The notes under the pieces: generated by a model
Database searches by the model: none
Told to the model about the DNA's origin: nothing
Seen by the model: only the letters and a program-made list of their open reading frames with translations
NCBI RefSeq assembly: GCF_014905175.1
Contig: NC_057790.1
Span: 18,812,469-18,876,468 of the forward strand
Length of the DNA stretch: 64,000 nucleotides
Source: Aphidius gifuensis
Taxonomy: Eukaryota > Arthropoda > Insecta > Hymenoptera > Braconidae
Reading direction: 5' to 3'
Made by a program: the position numbers and the translations under genes
Shown: positions 27,101 to 38,839 of the stretch, piece by piece
Layout of the letters: every line of letters begins with the position of its first letter
How positions within the stretch are numbered: the first letter of the stretch is position 1

Positions 27101-30100
27101 TTATCTGTTTTATCTGTATGTATATATTTTTTTTTTTTTTTTTTTCGTTTGTTGGTTTGTATGTGTGTCTATATACAAAGTTGGTAGATTTTTTTAGTGG
27201 TCAAGATATGTATGTATTTACTACTCTACCAGCCAACATACCTATACCAAAACCACCACCAACTTCTTTACTCTTTGCAACATTTTTCAAAGCAACTCTT
27301 TTGACGCAGTTTCTTGCACACATTCAATTCTCCACTATGATACTAAACTAAAAACATTCGACTACTACATGATACAGTGAAATACTGACCATCTTATATA
27401 TTAATGATTTTTAAAAATCATTTTTTTATATATATTTTTTATTTTATCATCAAGGCCAATTGCTTTTATAGCTAAACATTTTTTATTTTTTTATTTTAAG
27501 CATTTTTTATGCTTTTATATTTATCAATTATCTTCTTTGAACAGTTTCGATGATTTGTATGATTCATTATAATCATTGCGGAAATTAAAAATCACATGTG
27601 ATTTAATATCAAGGCTACGAGATATTTTTATTTTATATTTCATCAAAATTGGTATGTCTGCAGACTTTCACTAAAATTATAATATATCAAAGTATATATC
27701 CGTGTTTATAAATATATTAAATTGAAAAATACACCTACTTGTGTAGAAATATTTTGTTTGCCCTTTTTTATTCAACATATTTTTACCTGTGATGATGATA
27801 ATTGGTTGAGAATGACTCGTGACCATTTTTAACATAAAATAAATTGTATATTAGATTGAAAACTATTGATAAATAAACCGTTCAGAATATAAGTTTAAAA
27901 AATATTTATATTCATATATGAGTAAAAAGTTTTGTATAATTTTTAACAAGACATTTAAAATTTAAATGTTTTTTTTATTTTAAATATATTTTCAACAATA
28001 AAATGAAAAATTCCCACAGGTTGTTGATTCACAAATTGTTCTAATCATAAAATTTGCAATTTCTCATTAAATTTATAATATAATATTTTTAATCCAAATG
28101 ATTATTATAATTTATATATTTTTATTTTATATTTTTTACGTCACGCTTGGTGATATAAAAAAGGGGAGAAGAGCAACATATACAAAAGAAAGGGAACTTC
28201 CTTTTCTCTACGCGAGACCTCGTTCGTTAAACGCGTCGTTGCTCCGCATTAAAAATAATTTTTTTAAAACAAAAACTTAACAATCTTTACCAGGTCCAAT
28301 CCCACACGGACTTTGTCGAGGTCACTAAAAAACTTAAGATTCAAAATTAGAGATAAAAAAAATTTTTTTTTTAAATGAAATCCGTTGGTTCTTTAAAATA
28401 CTGACCAAACTTAAGGTGAAAAAAAAGGAAAATTATTCAATTGTTTAATATTATAAATTAATTTGACATGAATTTTTATTATTTAGAACTTGTTAAATTT
28501 TTTGAACAACAGAACGAACAAAAAAAAACAAAAATTAGAAACTAAACAGTCAATGATAGATAATAGTATTATTTTAAAACTCAATGGCCAACAATTTAAT
28601 GTCAGAATTTAAAATACGCATCAAACAGGACATTGCATTAAAATACGAAATACATATATCTTCTTTATATGGTTTTAGTGTGTATACATAAAAGGCACTC
28701 AAGCTCAACTTGAGACTTTCACCGACCGTGACTTCTACACGTTCCAACTCGGCAATTTTTAAAAATTAAAAAAAAAAAAAAACATTTTAAATAATAATAA
28801 GTAAATAAAAAAAACCACTGAGATAATATACAATAGAAAAAAAAAACAAATGATGATGATGTTTAGGTTACTGGTGTACTAGACATTGGTCATAAGACTC
28901 TATAGACTATAACAAAGACCGAAAAAAATAATTATTTCTTTTTCATCAAACGTATGTATTTGTTATTGATTATTCATCAATTGAAAAGGTCAATTTTTAT
29001 AATTATTATATTAATAATAATAAAATTAATTTAAACATAAAAAAAAATTCAAATAGCAATATGAAATCTCATTGATTTTTTTTTATTTAAAATTTAAAAG
29101 TCTAATAAATCAACATTGGTCCAGTTTGACTTACAGTTATTTCAATTTATTCGGGTCAAATTTTGAATGCTTGTGTTGTATATTTTATACAATGAAAAAA
29201 TAATCAAATAAATTTATATAAAATTTAAAAATAAAATATCATTGTTATTTATTTATTTATTTATTTTTGTTTACAGGAAGGGATGATTTATCACCGCCAA
29301 ATTCATTAAATGGCTATAGTGCTGATAGTTGTGATGCAAAAAAGAAAAAAGGACCAACACCAAGACAACAAGAAGAATTATGTCTTGTTTGTGGTGATCG
29401 AGCATCAGGTTATCATTATAATGCACTTACCTGTGAAGGATGTAAAGGATTTTTTCGACGTAGTATAACTAAAAGTGCTGTATATCAATGTAAATATGGA
29501 GGTAGTTGTGAAATTGATATGTATATGAGACGAAAATGTCAGGAGTGTAGATTAAGAAAATGTCTAAATGTTGGTATGAGGTCTGAGTGTGTTGTACCAG
29601 AGTATCAATGTGCTGTAAAACGAAAAGAAAAAAAAGCACAAAAGGTAAGAGATTAAAAATATATCACTTTATTATTACATATTTTTTTTTTTTATTTGCT
29701 GTTTATTAACTAATTTTTTTTTTTTTAAATTAGGAAAAAGACAAACCAAACAGTACAACAAATGGTTCACCTCGTAGTATTGATAGAGTTGGAGTTAAAG
29801 TTGAACCATCTGAAGCTGAATGTTTACAATTATCTGGTAGTGATAATGCAATGATATCAGGTTCTTTAAATAGTCCAAGACCTGTAACAACTGAACAAGA
29901 AGAACTCATACACAGACTTGTATATTATCAAAATTTTTTTGAACATCCCAGTGATGAGGATCTTGCAAGAATTTCGGTAATTTATTAATTTTTTATTATT
30001 ATTTTAAAAAATTTTAAACTTAACAATTAATTAAAAATTTTTTTTGCTTCAACAGTATTATCAACCATCAGAAGGTGATGATCCAAGTGATGCTGGATTT

Positions 30101-30786
30101 AGGCATATTACAGAAATGACAATATTAACAGTACAATTAATTGTTGAATTTGCAAAAAATTTATCGGGTTTTGATAAATTATTACGTGAAGATCAAATAG
30201 CATTACTTAAAGCATGTTCAAGTGAAGTTATGATGCTTAGAATGGCAAGAAAATATGATGAAAAAACTGATAGTATTGTATTTGCAAATAATCAACCTTA
30301 TACTAAAGACAGTTATAGTTTAGCTGGTATGGGTGATACCATTGAGGATTTACTTGGTTTTTGTAGATATATGTGCAACCTAAAAGTCAACAATGCTGAA
30401 TATGCACTATTAACAGCAATTGTAATATTCTCAGGTAATTAATTTTATTATTTTTATTATTATTAATATTTAATCAAACAATTGTGAAGCTAATTAATTA
30501 ATATATTATAATTGTTTTTGTTTGTTTTTTAGAACGACCAAATTTAATAGAAAGTTGGAAAGTTGAAAAAATACAAGAAATATATTTGGATGCATTAAAA
30601 GCATATGTTGACAGTCGTAGAAATGTAATTAATATAAATTCTGGTGTTGCTTATGCAAAATTATTGTCAGTATTGACAGAATTACGTACACTTGGTAATC
30701 AGAATAGTGAATTGTGCATTAGTTTGAAGCTCAAAAACAAAAAGCTACCTCCTTTCCTTGCTGAAATTTGGGATGTGGTGCCGTAG
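2126..30786 (+). CDS. EcR: Ecdysone receptor (NR1H1), whole gene, isoforms A and B1
   Basis: EcR is the nuclear receptor that, with Ultraspiracle, binds 20-hydroxyecdysone and controls moulting and metamorphosis genes in the nucleus. Exons read here: A-specific 2126-3116, B1-specific 21111-21408, then shared 29277-29644, 29734-29976, 30056-30434 and 30533-30786. All introns are GT..AG and all phases fit (1, 0, 0, 1). Both first exons leave one G that joins GA of the shared exon to make a Gly codon. Predicted lengths are 744 aa (A) and 513 aa (B1). The P-box CEGCKG, the EcR-type VVPEYQCAVKRKEKK extension and the helix-12 segment PPFLAEIWDV identify EcR rather than another NR1 receptor. Non-coding 5' exons are not resolved. 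The isoform layout (two promoters, shared 3' exons) is as known for insect EcR. Confidence 0.97.
5802..5872. promoter_or_regulatory. Pair of CTCF-like motifs in EcR intron
   Basis: On the - strand 5802-5818 reads CCAACAGGTGGCGATGG, close to the CTCF core AGGTGGCG. At 5863-5872 is the perfect palindrome ATGGCGCCAT within ATAGATGGCGCC, close to the insect CTCF core AGATGGCGC. Motif similarity only; no occupancy evidence. Confidence 0.3.
8330..10010. repeat. Higher-order satellite, 51-bp monomers, 102- and 255-bp superunits
   Basis: Two 51-bp monomer types share AACTTTAACT at the start and GATCAAGAA at the end. Type A has CTTCTTGACTAAGGCC and type B has GTCCGTGATACGGCC. They first alternate as A-B dimers (102 bp). 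From about 8641 they form five-monomer blocks: the marker AACACGTCCG followed by AAGCTTTAAC recurs at 8641, 8896 and 9151, spacing exactly 255 bp. The period then breaks and resumes at 9508. This is a layered amplification history inside one element. Confidence 0.9.
10235..10331 (+). tRNA. tRNA-like (degenerate or SINE-derived) sequence
   Basis: A pol III A-box match TGGTCGAGCGG (10258-10268) and a B-box match GGTTCGATTCC (10309-10319) are 40 bases apart, as in tRNAs with a long variable arm (Leu/Ser type). The segment is closed by 8-bp perfect arms, ACACGGTA (10235) and TACCGTGT (10324). The arms do not sit where a canonical acceptor stem should: 15 bases separate the 5' arm from the A-box, and the T-stem pairs poorly. 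A functional canonical tRNA is therefore unlikely; a tRNA-derived module is the better reading. Confidence 0.4.
10575..10713. repeat. Near-perfect 56-bp inverted repeat (cruciform-capable)
   Basis: The arms 10575-10630 and 10658-10713 are reverse complements with one mismatch by eye, separated by 27 bp that are themselves TTGATCAA-rich. Each arm contains AACGTAACGCTAAACGTG, a non-repetitive core absent elsewhere in the element. Beyond the arms the symmetry continues imperfectly through further CTTGATCAAG words. Confidence 0.85.
18330..18710 (+). promoter_or_regulatory. GC-richer island with TATA box and perfect CRE in EcR intron
   Basis: In an otherwise ~80% AT intron this stretch is GC-balanced. 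It contains GTCGCGTCGAGCCCGGCGCC (18470s), a TATAAAA (18611-18617) and a perfect palindromic cAMP-response/ATF site TGACGTCA (18670-18677). It lies 2.4 kb upstream of the B1 coding exon, so a B1 promoter or enhancer role is plausible but inferred. Confidence 0.35.
19500..21110 (+). promoter_or_regulatory. Presumed EcR-B1 promoter/5' UTR region
   Basis: B1 needs its own start site upstream of 21111. Candidates are a GC-rich segment at 19540-19620 with an arthropod initiator-like CTCAGTCGGT (initiator TCAGT at 19584-19588) and a second GC-richer segment at 20455-20560 with CTCAGTGTTAG. GAGA-type repeats occur at ~19956-19978. No convincing DPE at the standard +28 spacing was found for either. 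The region between holds only AT-rich sequence. Confidence 0.35.
21111..21408 (+). CDS. EcR: EcR-B1-specific first coding exon
   Basis: This exon encodes 99 residues plus one base. The segment IKRRWGG...ESSPEVTSS (residues ~14-35) matches the conserved B1 signature KRRW...ESSSEVTSS. An acidic-aromatic patch DDLQIWDLDL follows. The B1 A/B region carries the AF-1 activation function in other insects. The start is the ATG at 21111 (MILQTVPRVP); Met11 (21141) is an alternative. The open frame extends upstream to 21057 but has no ATG there. The donor is CAACGAAG|GTACAA at 21408/21409, phase 1, matching the shared exon at 29277. The exon lies 18 kb inside the EcR-A intron, so it must have its own promoter. 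Confidence 0.9.
21409..29276 (+). other. EcR intron between the B1 exon and the DBD exon
   Basis: This is mainly AT-rich intron. Less AT-rich islands lie at 21980-22090 (with GCCGCCATTTT, a YY1/PHO-like element on the - strand), 25510-25730, 25980-26120, 26520-26750, 26800-26960 and 28180-28330. None carries a convincing protein frame; the open frames at 21885-22115, 25972-26172 and 27001-27351 lack family resemblance. The islands may be regulatory or non-coding RNA. Confidence 0.5.
24231..24244 (+). promoter_or_regulatory. AGGTCA direct repeat spaced by 2 (DR2), candidate nuclear-receptor site
   Basis: Two perfect AGGTCA half-sites are in tandem with a GT spacer, inside the B1 intron. Nuclear-receptor dimers bind such direct repeats. 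Autoregulation of EcR or input from other ecdysone-cascade receptors is a possible role, not shown here. Confidence 0.35.
29277..29644 (+). CDS. EcR: EcR shared exon: DNA-binding domain
   Basis: The acceptor TTTACAG ends at 29276. After the linker GRDDLSPPNSLNGYSADSC, a complete two-zinc-finger DBD starts at CLVCGDRASGYHYNALTCEGC (first Cys is residue 366 of A, 135 of B1). The P-box CEGCKGFFRR is followed by the second finger, with cysteines in CKYGGSCEIDMYMRRKCQEC. Both fingers are in this single exon. The C-terminal extension reads MRSECVVPEYQC where most EcRs have MRPECVVPE, a Pro-to-Ser change in the T/A-box region. The donor is AAAAG|GTAAGA at 29644, phase 0. Confidence 0.97.
29734..29976 (+). 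CDS. EcR: EcR shared exon: hinge and start of LBD
   Basis: This 81-codon, phase-0 exon begins EKDKPNSTTNGSP, the conserved start of the EcR hinge (D domain). It runs through KVEPSEAE and ends in helix 1 of the ligand-binding domain (TTEQEELIHRLVYYQ, then DEDLARIS). The acceptor is AAATTAG at 29733 and the donor TTTCG|GTAATT. The preceding intron is only 89 bp and the next 79 bp, in contrast with the kilobase introns of the 5' half. Confidence 0.94.
30056..30434 (+). CDS. EcR: EcR shared exon: ligand-binding domain core
   Basis: This exon encodes LBD helices ~2 to 9: FRHITEMTILTVQLIVEFAK, then GFDKLLREDQIALLKACSSEVMM, the NR-signature region around helices 3-5, then NNQPYTKDSYSLAGMGDTIEDLL. 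The acceptor is CTTCAACAG (30055), and the donor TCTCAG|GTAATT at 30434 leaves phase 1. The sequence is close to other insect EcR LBDs. Small differences (for example KNLSGFDK where KRLPGFDK is common) are conservative. Confidence 0.95.
30533..30786 (+). CDS. EcR: EcR last coding exon: LBD C-terminus and AF-2
   Basis: Starting from the split Glu codon, this exon encodes ERPNLIESWKVEKIQEIYLDA through helices 10-11 (LLSVLTELRTLGNQNSE). It ends at helix 12/AF-2, PPFLAEIWDVVP, with the stop TAG at 30784-30786. There is no F-domain extension, unlike the long F domain of Drosophila EcR. The acceptor is GTTTTTTAG (30532). A first AATAAA lies 12 bp after the stop, at 30799-30804; longer 3' UTR forms are likely. 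Confidence 0.95.
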
Positions 30787-33700
30787 TTTTATTTTAACAA
30801 TAAACAATATATATTGTTGATTATAAAAATATTTTTCAAAAATTATTATTATTATGTATATGCAATTATGCATTTTATTTTTAAACGACGAAGTTATGTG
30901 TGGCATGAGTCACTTTTGTACCAGTGCACCACTATGCCACTGCCTCGTCGTCATAAAATCATGAATTTTTTTTTTTCTTAATTTTATTATTATTATTCGT
31001 TATTTATTTATTTATTTTTTTTTCATTCTTTTTCTTTTTTTTATATACATATATATGTATATAAATATATATTGTATAAATATAGTCTAACAATACCTCG
31101 ATAAAATTCAAAAAAAAAAGAAAAAACAGAAGATAAAAAAAAAAAATTCAGGCAATGTAAAAGTTAAAAATTCAGGAAAATGTTCTTGTTTTTTTTTTTT
31201 TTGTTATTTTCTCTTTTTATTTTCTTCAAAAATTGTTGGGAGATAAGAAGAGATTAATATGTGATGTTGATTGAAAATATTAGAATGAAAATGAAATATT
31301 AAAAAAAAAGAAAAAGAAAAAAAAATAAAAAAATAATAAAGGCAGTGGCGAAGGCACCCAGGCTGTGATACGTAGAGACAGTTACAGAGACTATATACGA
31401 AACTATTCTACACTTATATATATTCACATATATATATATATATATATAAATATACATTAATATTATTATTATTATTATTATTATAAACGATGAAATAAAT
31501 AATTGAAAAATAAAAAAAAAACTCTTATCCCTCGGCTACCCTTTATTCTTTAATATAAAATAACAATATTTAATTAATAATATTAAAAAATATAAATAAT
31601 ATTAATATAATTAATTAAGATTTTAAGAAAATTTAAAATTAATGCGATTTGTAAATGTGAATTGTACAGCGTTGGTGTGAGACTGAAAAAAAAAAAAAAA
31701 TTGAGAAAAGGTAATGAAAGAGAGATTTCATAAATTAAAAAAATAAATTGTTAAATACTTCATGAAAAAAAAAGGATAAATGTTTTTTTTCTTTTCTTTT
31801 CTTTGAATACATTAAATGCGGGCGTATTGTAAAAAAGTAGAAGAGTAAAATTAAATATAACACATTGGTTTTTTTTTTTTTTTTTAGAGCTAGTAGGAGA
31901 AGGCACTGTTGAGCAGTACCTGTGGAATGAAAAAATTTGATGTGAGATTTAATAAACAAATAATAATAATAATAATATGAATACATAATACGATAGAGTC
32001 TATATCACAACACATAGCATAATAATATATTGCCATCGTGTACGTTAATCGTGCATGAAAGCAGGGAAGCATATATAACAAATATGTTGATTAACAAATA
32101 TAAATAAAAGTTAAAAAAAAATACAAACAAACAAACAATCAATCACAAAATAATAAAATATTATAAAAATAAAATCTGAGAGTTGTAGGCAAAATAATAT
32201 AAACATATAAATACACACAAGTACACAGACAGACAGACATACACATGTACCATAAAAATAAAAAGAAAAAATAATTTAGATTTTAAATAATGAAACTAGA
32301 GTGATTAGACAAAAAAAATAAAAAAAGGTCTTTAGTCAGAGTCAACTTGGCTTTTTTAGGTGACTGTGTCAAAGTGCAAAGCCTTGTGCCTTTGGACATT
32401 GGCTCACCAGCAAACACAAATAAACTTTCAAGTATAGACAAAAGTATAAAAATTATTAAATTTTAAATAAAAAAAAAAAACCAACAAAAAAAAAATTAAA
32501 TAAATGAAAAGAAAAAAAAAAATAACAATAAAATTAACCGTCCGTTTTAATTTTTTAATAAATGAAATAAACAAAAATTATAAATATTGTAAATTCGGGA
32601 TTGATAGAAACAATTATTAGTCGAGAGAGAGAGAAATGAAAAATGAAGTTTGTGAGATATATTGATGGTGAGTTAAATCATGTAAAAGTTAGTTAAAAAA
32701 AGAGTAATGATAATTGGAATAATGTTATGATGAAAAATCAATGATTATGGTATGTTTGTATATATAAAATGTGATTGACGATTCAGTACAACTGAAGATA
32801 AATAAAGTGCAAAGATAAATGAATTATTTAAAAAAAAAAATTAAGAAATGTTTATAAAAATGATGGCTAATGTTTCCTTCCTCCGGGTATTTAAATGAAA
32901 ATATATATTTTTTTTTCAAAGCCGTAACATGATACGCATCAAAATTTATAAAAACAAAACAATTATAATTATATTTCAAAAATTAAAAAAAATAAAACAA
33001 CCGTAAAACTTTATTAAAAAATATATAAAATTTATTCAGTGACAAAATAAAAATAAATTAATATTTCGATGAAAATTAAAATAAAAAAAGTGTTACAATA
33101 AGATTCTCGATGTTGTAAAATTGTAACTATGCTATTACGTAGTCGAATCATTCAAATTCATAACGTCATAATTGTGTGTAAGCGTATTTTAAAATTGAAA
33201 TTTAAAGAAAAACAAAAAGTGCATCTGTTAAGCACGAATGAATAAAATACTTCAGTTATTTTTAAAATCAATTTAACATCAAATATAAACATTGAAATTA
33301 ATATCATCTCATAAATTGAAATAAGAAATAAAATTAAAAATATAATTACGTGTCATGTTATAGTTAAGAGCGGCAGTATAAAAATAATAATATTATTAAA
33401 ATCATTAATATATTAAAACGAAAAAAAAAATTAATAATAACAATTGTCATTCTGTTTTCAATAATTATTTGGAGAATTTTCATAACATGTTTGATACACC
33501 TAAACATTCGTGTCCCAACAAAAAAATAAATAAATAAATAACCCTTAAAATCATGTATAAACTCCAAAAAAAAAAAATCGAAATAATTTGAATTCAGAAT
33601 GACATAGATAATCATCAAATCGATATTCATTTCATATGTAGAACCGCAAAAATAGACACTGCCACAAACAGTTTATAGCAAGAACACCATCATGAAAAAT

Positions 33701-36700
33701 TAAATTTCTTTTGAAATATTAAAAATAAAAAAAAAAAACAAATTAACGTTCATTTAAATTGCATGAGGACATTGTCATCACCAAAAAAATAAAAGAAAAA
33801 ATATATTATATAAATACATAAAACACATTACACAAAAACAACACAAGTAATAAAAATATGAATCAAGTCTCTTACCACCATTGCCGTACCTCATTAACTC
33901 GTAGGAACTTAGATCTATCGTTATAGAAACGTAATTTAAATTAAATAATAATAACAGATGATAAAAGAAAATAAAAAAAAATATATATATTAAAAATTAA
34001 ACAACAAAGACAATGAATAACTCGACCTTGATTAATCGCTATTGTATACAACCGCACACATTTGGCTCTAGAAAAAAAAATTTAAATAATATCAACATGA
34101 CATTGTGATTGCTTATAGCTCGAATCGCTTGAGCCGCGAGGTTTAAAATAATTTTATTTGGATAAATCAATATATTATTGATAAATAATATAAATACTTT
34201 TGATCGATTAAATTTTTTCTTAACTCTCAAAGTAATTTTCAATTTTTACAAAACGAAAAATAGATAAAAAAACAATTTAATTAAAAACGTAGACGGCGGG
34301 TCGAATTTATTATTTTATTATAAATTTTTAAATAATATTTTTTATTTATTTAATGTTTTATTTGATGGAAAAAAATAATAGAAATGAAACACAAAAATTA
34401 TCATATATACTTACACAAAAAGGGAGAATTTAAAATTAAAAAATTTGTCAATGCGCAGGTTTTTTTTTTGGAAAATTAAAAGAAAAAAAAATAATAATTA
34501 AGTGCAAAAATATTAGTTGTATATGCAATTATACGATCACTGCCAAAAGGCGTTACTGTTGACGTCAGTTAAATTATTATTATTATCTTGTTGTTGTTTT
34601 TTTTTTAAACCACCATGTAAATTACCAAATGAGATATTGTTTATTAATAATTATTATTAAATTATTATCAATAAACTCAATTGGTTAATTCATGTGTCGG
34701 TTAATTTGTTCATAATACTGCCAAGTGTCAACTACGATTTAAAAAAAAAATAAATAAAATTCGAATTTAAAAACAACAACTTACGTAAGAAAAAAAAAAA
34801 TTAATAATTATTGGTAAAGTATGATAAACGTAAAAATTGTTTACTTTACAATATAATAATACTCTTCAATGACACAAATTTTTTAAATAAATTGCCTGCC
34901 TGATTGTTTTTACTGACGATCCGTTTGTCTGCCAAATTATTTGCATGACAAATAATAATTAATAAATATTAATTATTTAAATTAGAAAAATATTTGACCC
35001 GCCCTCTTCGTACAGCCCTTCATATGATCATTAATTAATTGTTGTCTTTTTTTTTTTTTATAAATCTTTAAAATTTTATTGTCAAATCTTTCATTTACAC
35101 TTGTTGTTTTTAAATTAAGACTAAACATTTCAAACACAACACAACAATTGACAACACATAATTAAAAAATATCATTTTTTTTTTACAAAGTGCACTTTGT
35201 TAATTATTAAAAAATATTATTATTATTATTAATTTGATTAGTAAAATTTTTTAAGATGAATATAAAAAATGGGAAAGTTGCAAAGAATAAAAAAAAAAAT
35301 TGTTTAGAAAAATTAAAAAAAATTGTGTAAAACTTTTATTTAATTAATTTATAAATAAATGTTTTAAACAATTTTAATAAATTGGTGCTTCGGAATGTAT
35401 TAGACTGAATTATTGTTACACGTTTTATTCAAAAAGAAATTTTTTAAAATATAAAAAAATTTTGATGTTAAATTATTTCGATTAATTAGCAAAATTTGTT
35501 ATTTAAAAATTAATTTTATTTTAAAAAAATATTTATTATGCGCTTATGACACATCTCAATTATCATACACATATAAACATATACACAAAAAAAAAAAATC
35601 TTGAAAGTTTTGATGATACAGTTTCGAAATAAATTTTTTTTGTTAATAAAATAAAAATATTATACGCTTGCAATAATTGTAAATTATGAAGGGATAAAAA
35701 AAACATTAATAATTTTACAATTGATTAATTAGACAATGAAAATGTTATGTGCAAAAAAAAATTATAGTCTGGTGTTAAATTGACTTTACGTGATAATTGT
35801 TACTGTCTAAAAAAAAACTCGCAAGAAAAATTTAAAAATTATTTTAAAAAAAACGTATGGTCAATGTTTAAATATTCGGCAGCTCATGTGTGACATAGTA
35901 AAAAAAAAAAAAGATTAATTAGAAAATGAAGTTAATTCCAATTTATTAGAAAAAAAAAAAAAAAACATAAATATACTAAACGAAAATTTCTATCAATTAT
36001 TCATTCGATTCTTTTTTTTTATATTAAAAATTTTTCATTATTAGATTATTCTTTTGACTTGGCATAACAAAATGCGTCCACACCCTCGGCAGTCCTAAAA
36101 TTTCCATATGAAAAAGAAAAAAAGAAAAAAAAAACAAACACTTGAAATGTTTTCAAATAAAATACTAGATAAAATTGACATTTATTTATCATTATTATTA
36201 TTATTATTAAAGCTATATTATAGTTTGTTGTATACACAATGCGCATTGTATAATACATATGTATTTTTCTTAAACGCGCAGGCCGTCACAAAGATTATTA
36301 CGAAAACAAAAATAAATGTATAATAATATTTAATAATAATAAAAAATTAAAAAAACAAAAAAAAAAACAAATTAAAGATGTAGATGATATTGAAATACAT
36401 GCGATGTATATACACTCACGAAAAATAAAATATATATTTAAACTAAAATCGTTCAAAACCAATCCTCAAAGTACTCAATAAATAAATGAATAATAAAAAA
36501 CAAAAAAAACTATAGATTTTAATAAATGTGTACAATATTGTATTTAAGATGATAAAAATATATTAATATATTTTCGAATGGTATAGCAATGAGTTGAGAA
36601 TAATTAAATACAAAAATGAATATGCGATAAAAATAATAATATACTGTTGTATCCTGAATATAAAATAGAAGAAAATTTATAATTAAATGAAAAAAAACAA

Positions 36701-38566
36701 ATATGAAAATTATGGTACGAAATGGTTTATCAGGGTGTAGTTTTTGAATAGTTCAAATTTTTCTGTGTCACTATAACCGTCTCACAAATAACTAAAATAA
36801 AAACATTTATAAATTCAAACTTTGAGGCTTGAACGATTAAATATATAATAATGTGCAAATAATATTAACACCACTAAATGTCAAGCTTTATATTTAATTT
36901 TATTGAAAACATTTAACAATATTTCATCAAGTCAATGAATTTTTCTTTTTTTCTTAATTAAACCAAAAATAAAAAAGTTCGTATAATTATATAATAAAAC
37001 ACTTGCGGCTCATTGCGCAAAATTAAAAAAAAAAAAATACAAAGTTGAAAAATAAGTGTGAAAGTACCTAAGCGAATGAAAAACACGTTCAAGTTATAAA
37101 AATTAAAGAAAAATTAAAAAAAAAGAAAAACTAAAAAAAAAAATAATTATAATATTAATTAATAATAAATAATTATGAAATAATAATAAATAATAAAAAA
37201 GAAAAAGTCCGTATATAAATTATGTACAGAAGCAGCAAGTTGCTCTAGTTGTATTATTACTATTAATATTAATTAATGATGATTATGCATGATATATAAA
37301 ATATTGTTTTAAAACAATTAATATTTAGTTTGAAAATTTATTATTTAAAAAAAAGTGGCATAACAGGATAACTAAAAAAAAAAAAACATTGAAAAATAAT
37401 TGAAATAATTAAAGTAAAATATTTAAAGTGATAATGAAAATAATAAAAAATTCAAAATAAAAAAATTAAATGCCCAGTTTACTATTCTTCCTCATAAATC
37501 AAGGATTATTAGCTTTCAATTTAGTAAATATATGATTAATTTTTATTGTTATTAATTAATTATATTATGATAATTATTGGAGCGTGCAATATGTACAAAT
37601 TTCGATTAAATTACCTTTTTATATGGAATAACAAAAAAAAAACAAAAAACGAAATATTATGTAGGACCCAGGTTGGCGAAAAATAAAACAAAAAATAATT
37701 AGTAAATACAATTGAAAAGAAATACCTGTCGTATAAATAGAAAAACAAAAAAAAAAAAAAAGGAAAGGTGAAGAATAGTCCTCTGTCTGTTGTATATTAT
37801 TTTTATTTTCACCTTTTTTTACATAAAAAACGAGAAAAAATAAAAAAAATAAAAAAAAAAATAAAAACAAGCAAATGCTGTTGTATGGATGTTGTATGGA
37901 GTGCATCTTTCAACAAATACATGAAATGCTTTTTTTCTTCATTTATTTATTGTGTTTATTGTCATTTAAAAAAAAACCTAATTTCCATTTTTTTTTTTTT
38001 AAATTCAACAGAAAAATGTTACACAATTAAACTGGATTATTTGTGAAAAAGCAACAATATATATTGAATATTATATTTTAAATTTATTTCAGAGTATCGA
38101 AAAAAAAGAAAACTAAATTGTAATTAAAATAATCATTATTAACAGTGAGCCAATGAACAAATCTATCTAACAATAAACTAATTTATTTTTATATATTTAT
38201 CAAGATCAATATAAATAAACTAGATAAAGATATTTATTTAATTTTTTTTTTTTATGAATTTATATAAATTAATGGGCTAGAATCAGCAATAAATTCTCAA
38301 CAACAATCAAGCTTTAATATTCTACTTGATTACACGCGATCAACTAACACGAAATTCATTCTATTTTTGTATTAAAAATAGTAATAATAATAAAACACGA
38401 ACAATACTTAAAAACATATATATAAATTCAAAAAATCCAGGTCAACGTTATATCAATTTGATTTATAAATATTAATTATTTTTATTTTTAAAAGATATAT
38501 ATAATATTGTTGATTGTATACAAGAAAAGGTGAGTATAATTATTTGTATTTATTTTTTAGATGAAT
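30787..38566. other. 3' UTRs/intergenic between convergent EcR and neprilysin genes
   Basis: About 7.8 kb are A/T-homopolymer-rich, with TA and ATT microsatellites near 31430-31480. It must contain the EcR 3' UTR on the left. Small GC-richer patches at 31340-31400, 32330-32420 and 34500-34590 have no coding appearance. I see no gene here; the open frames listed by six-frame translation are low-complexity Lys/Phe/Ile strings. Confidence 0.5.
30799..30804 (+). terminator. Possible proximal polyadenylation signal of EcR
   Basis: AATAAA begins 13 bases after the EcR stop codon. In such AT-rich DNA this hexamer is common by chance, so use of this site is uncertain. Many further AATAAA matches follow in the next kilobases. 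Confidence 0.3.
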
Positions 38567-38839
38567 TTACCAAACGCTACACTTGTGTGTTGGATTCATT
38601 TTAGATCCCAAAGAACAATTATAAGCTTTAGCAAAATCTTCACTGTTTGATAATGCACCAAGTACTCTAAATGGTCCTGGTGAATGAACACTGCTACGAA
38701 TTTTTGTTAGAGCATCTTCAGGTGTCATTGAACCACACCATATTTGTGCATAATTTAAAAAAAATAATTGATCATGAGTTAAATTAATACCAGGTAAAAG
38801 TGGCTCTTCTCCATGTACAGCAACCCATTTTTTATATGC
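38567..38839 (-). CDS. Neprilysin exon 12 (C-terminus, CxxW)
   Basis: AYKKWVAVHGEEPLLPG through FFLNYAQIWCGSMTPED, then VHSPGPFRVLGALSNSEDF, ending KCSVW and TAA (38569-38567). AATAAA on the - strand lies at 38554-38549, about 12 nt after the stop, and may be the poly(A) signal. Confidence 0.95.
   Translation of the reverse strand, partial: AYKKWVAVHGEEPLLPGINLTHDQLFFLNYAQIWCGSMTPEDALTKIRSSVHSPGPFRVLGALSNSEDFAKAYNCSLGSKMNPTHKCSVW

Noticed and set aside
27001..27351. 116-codon plus-strand frame in the EcR intron
   Set aside because: Mostly Phe/Lys homopolymer translations; no domain and no splice context.
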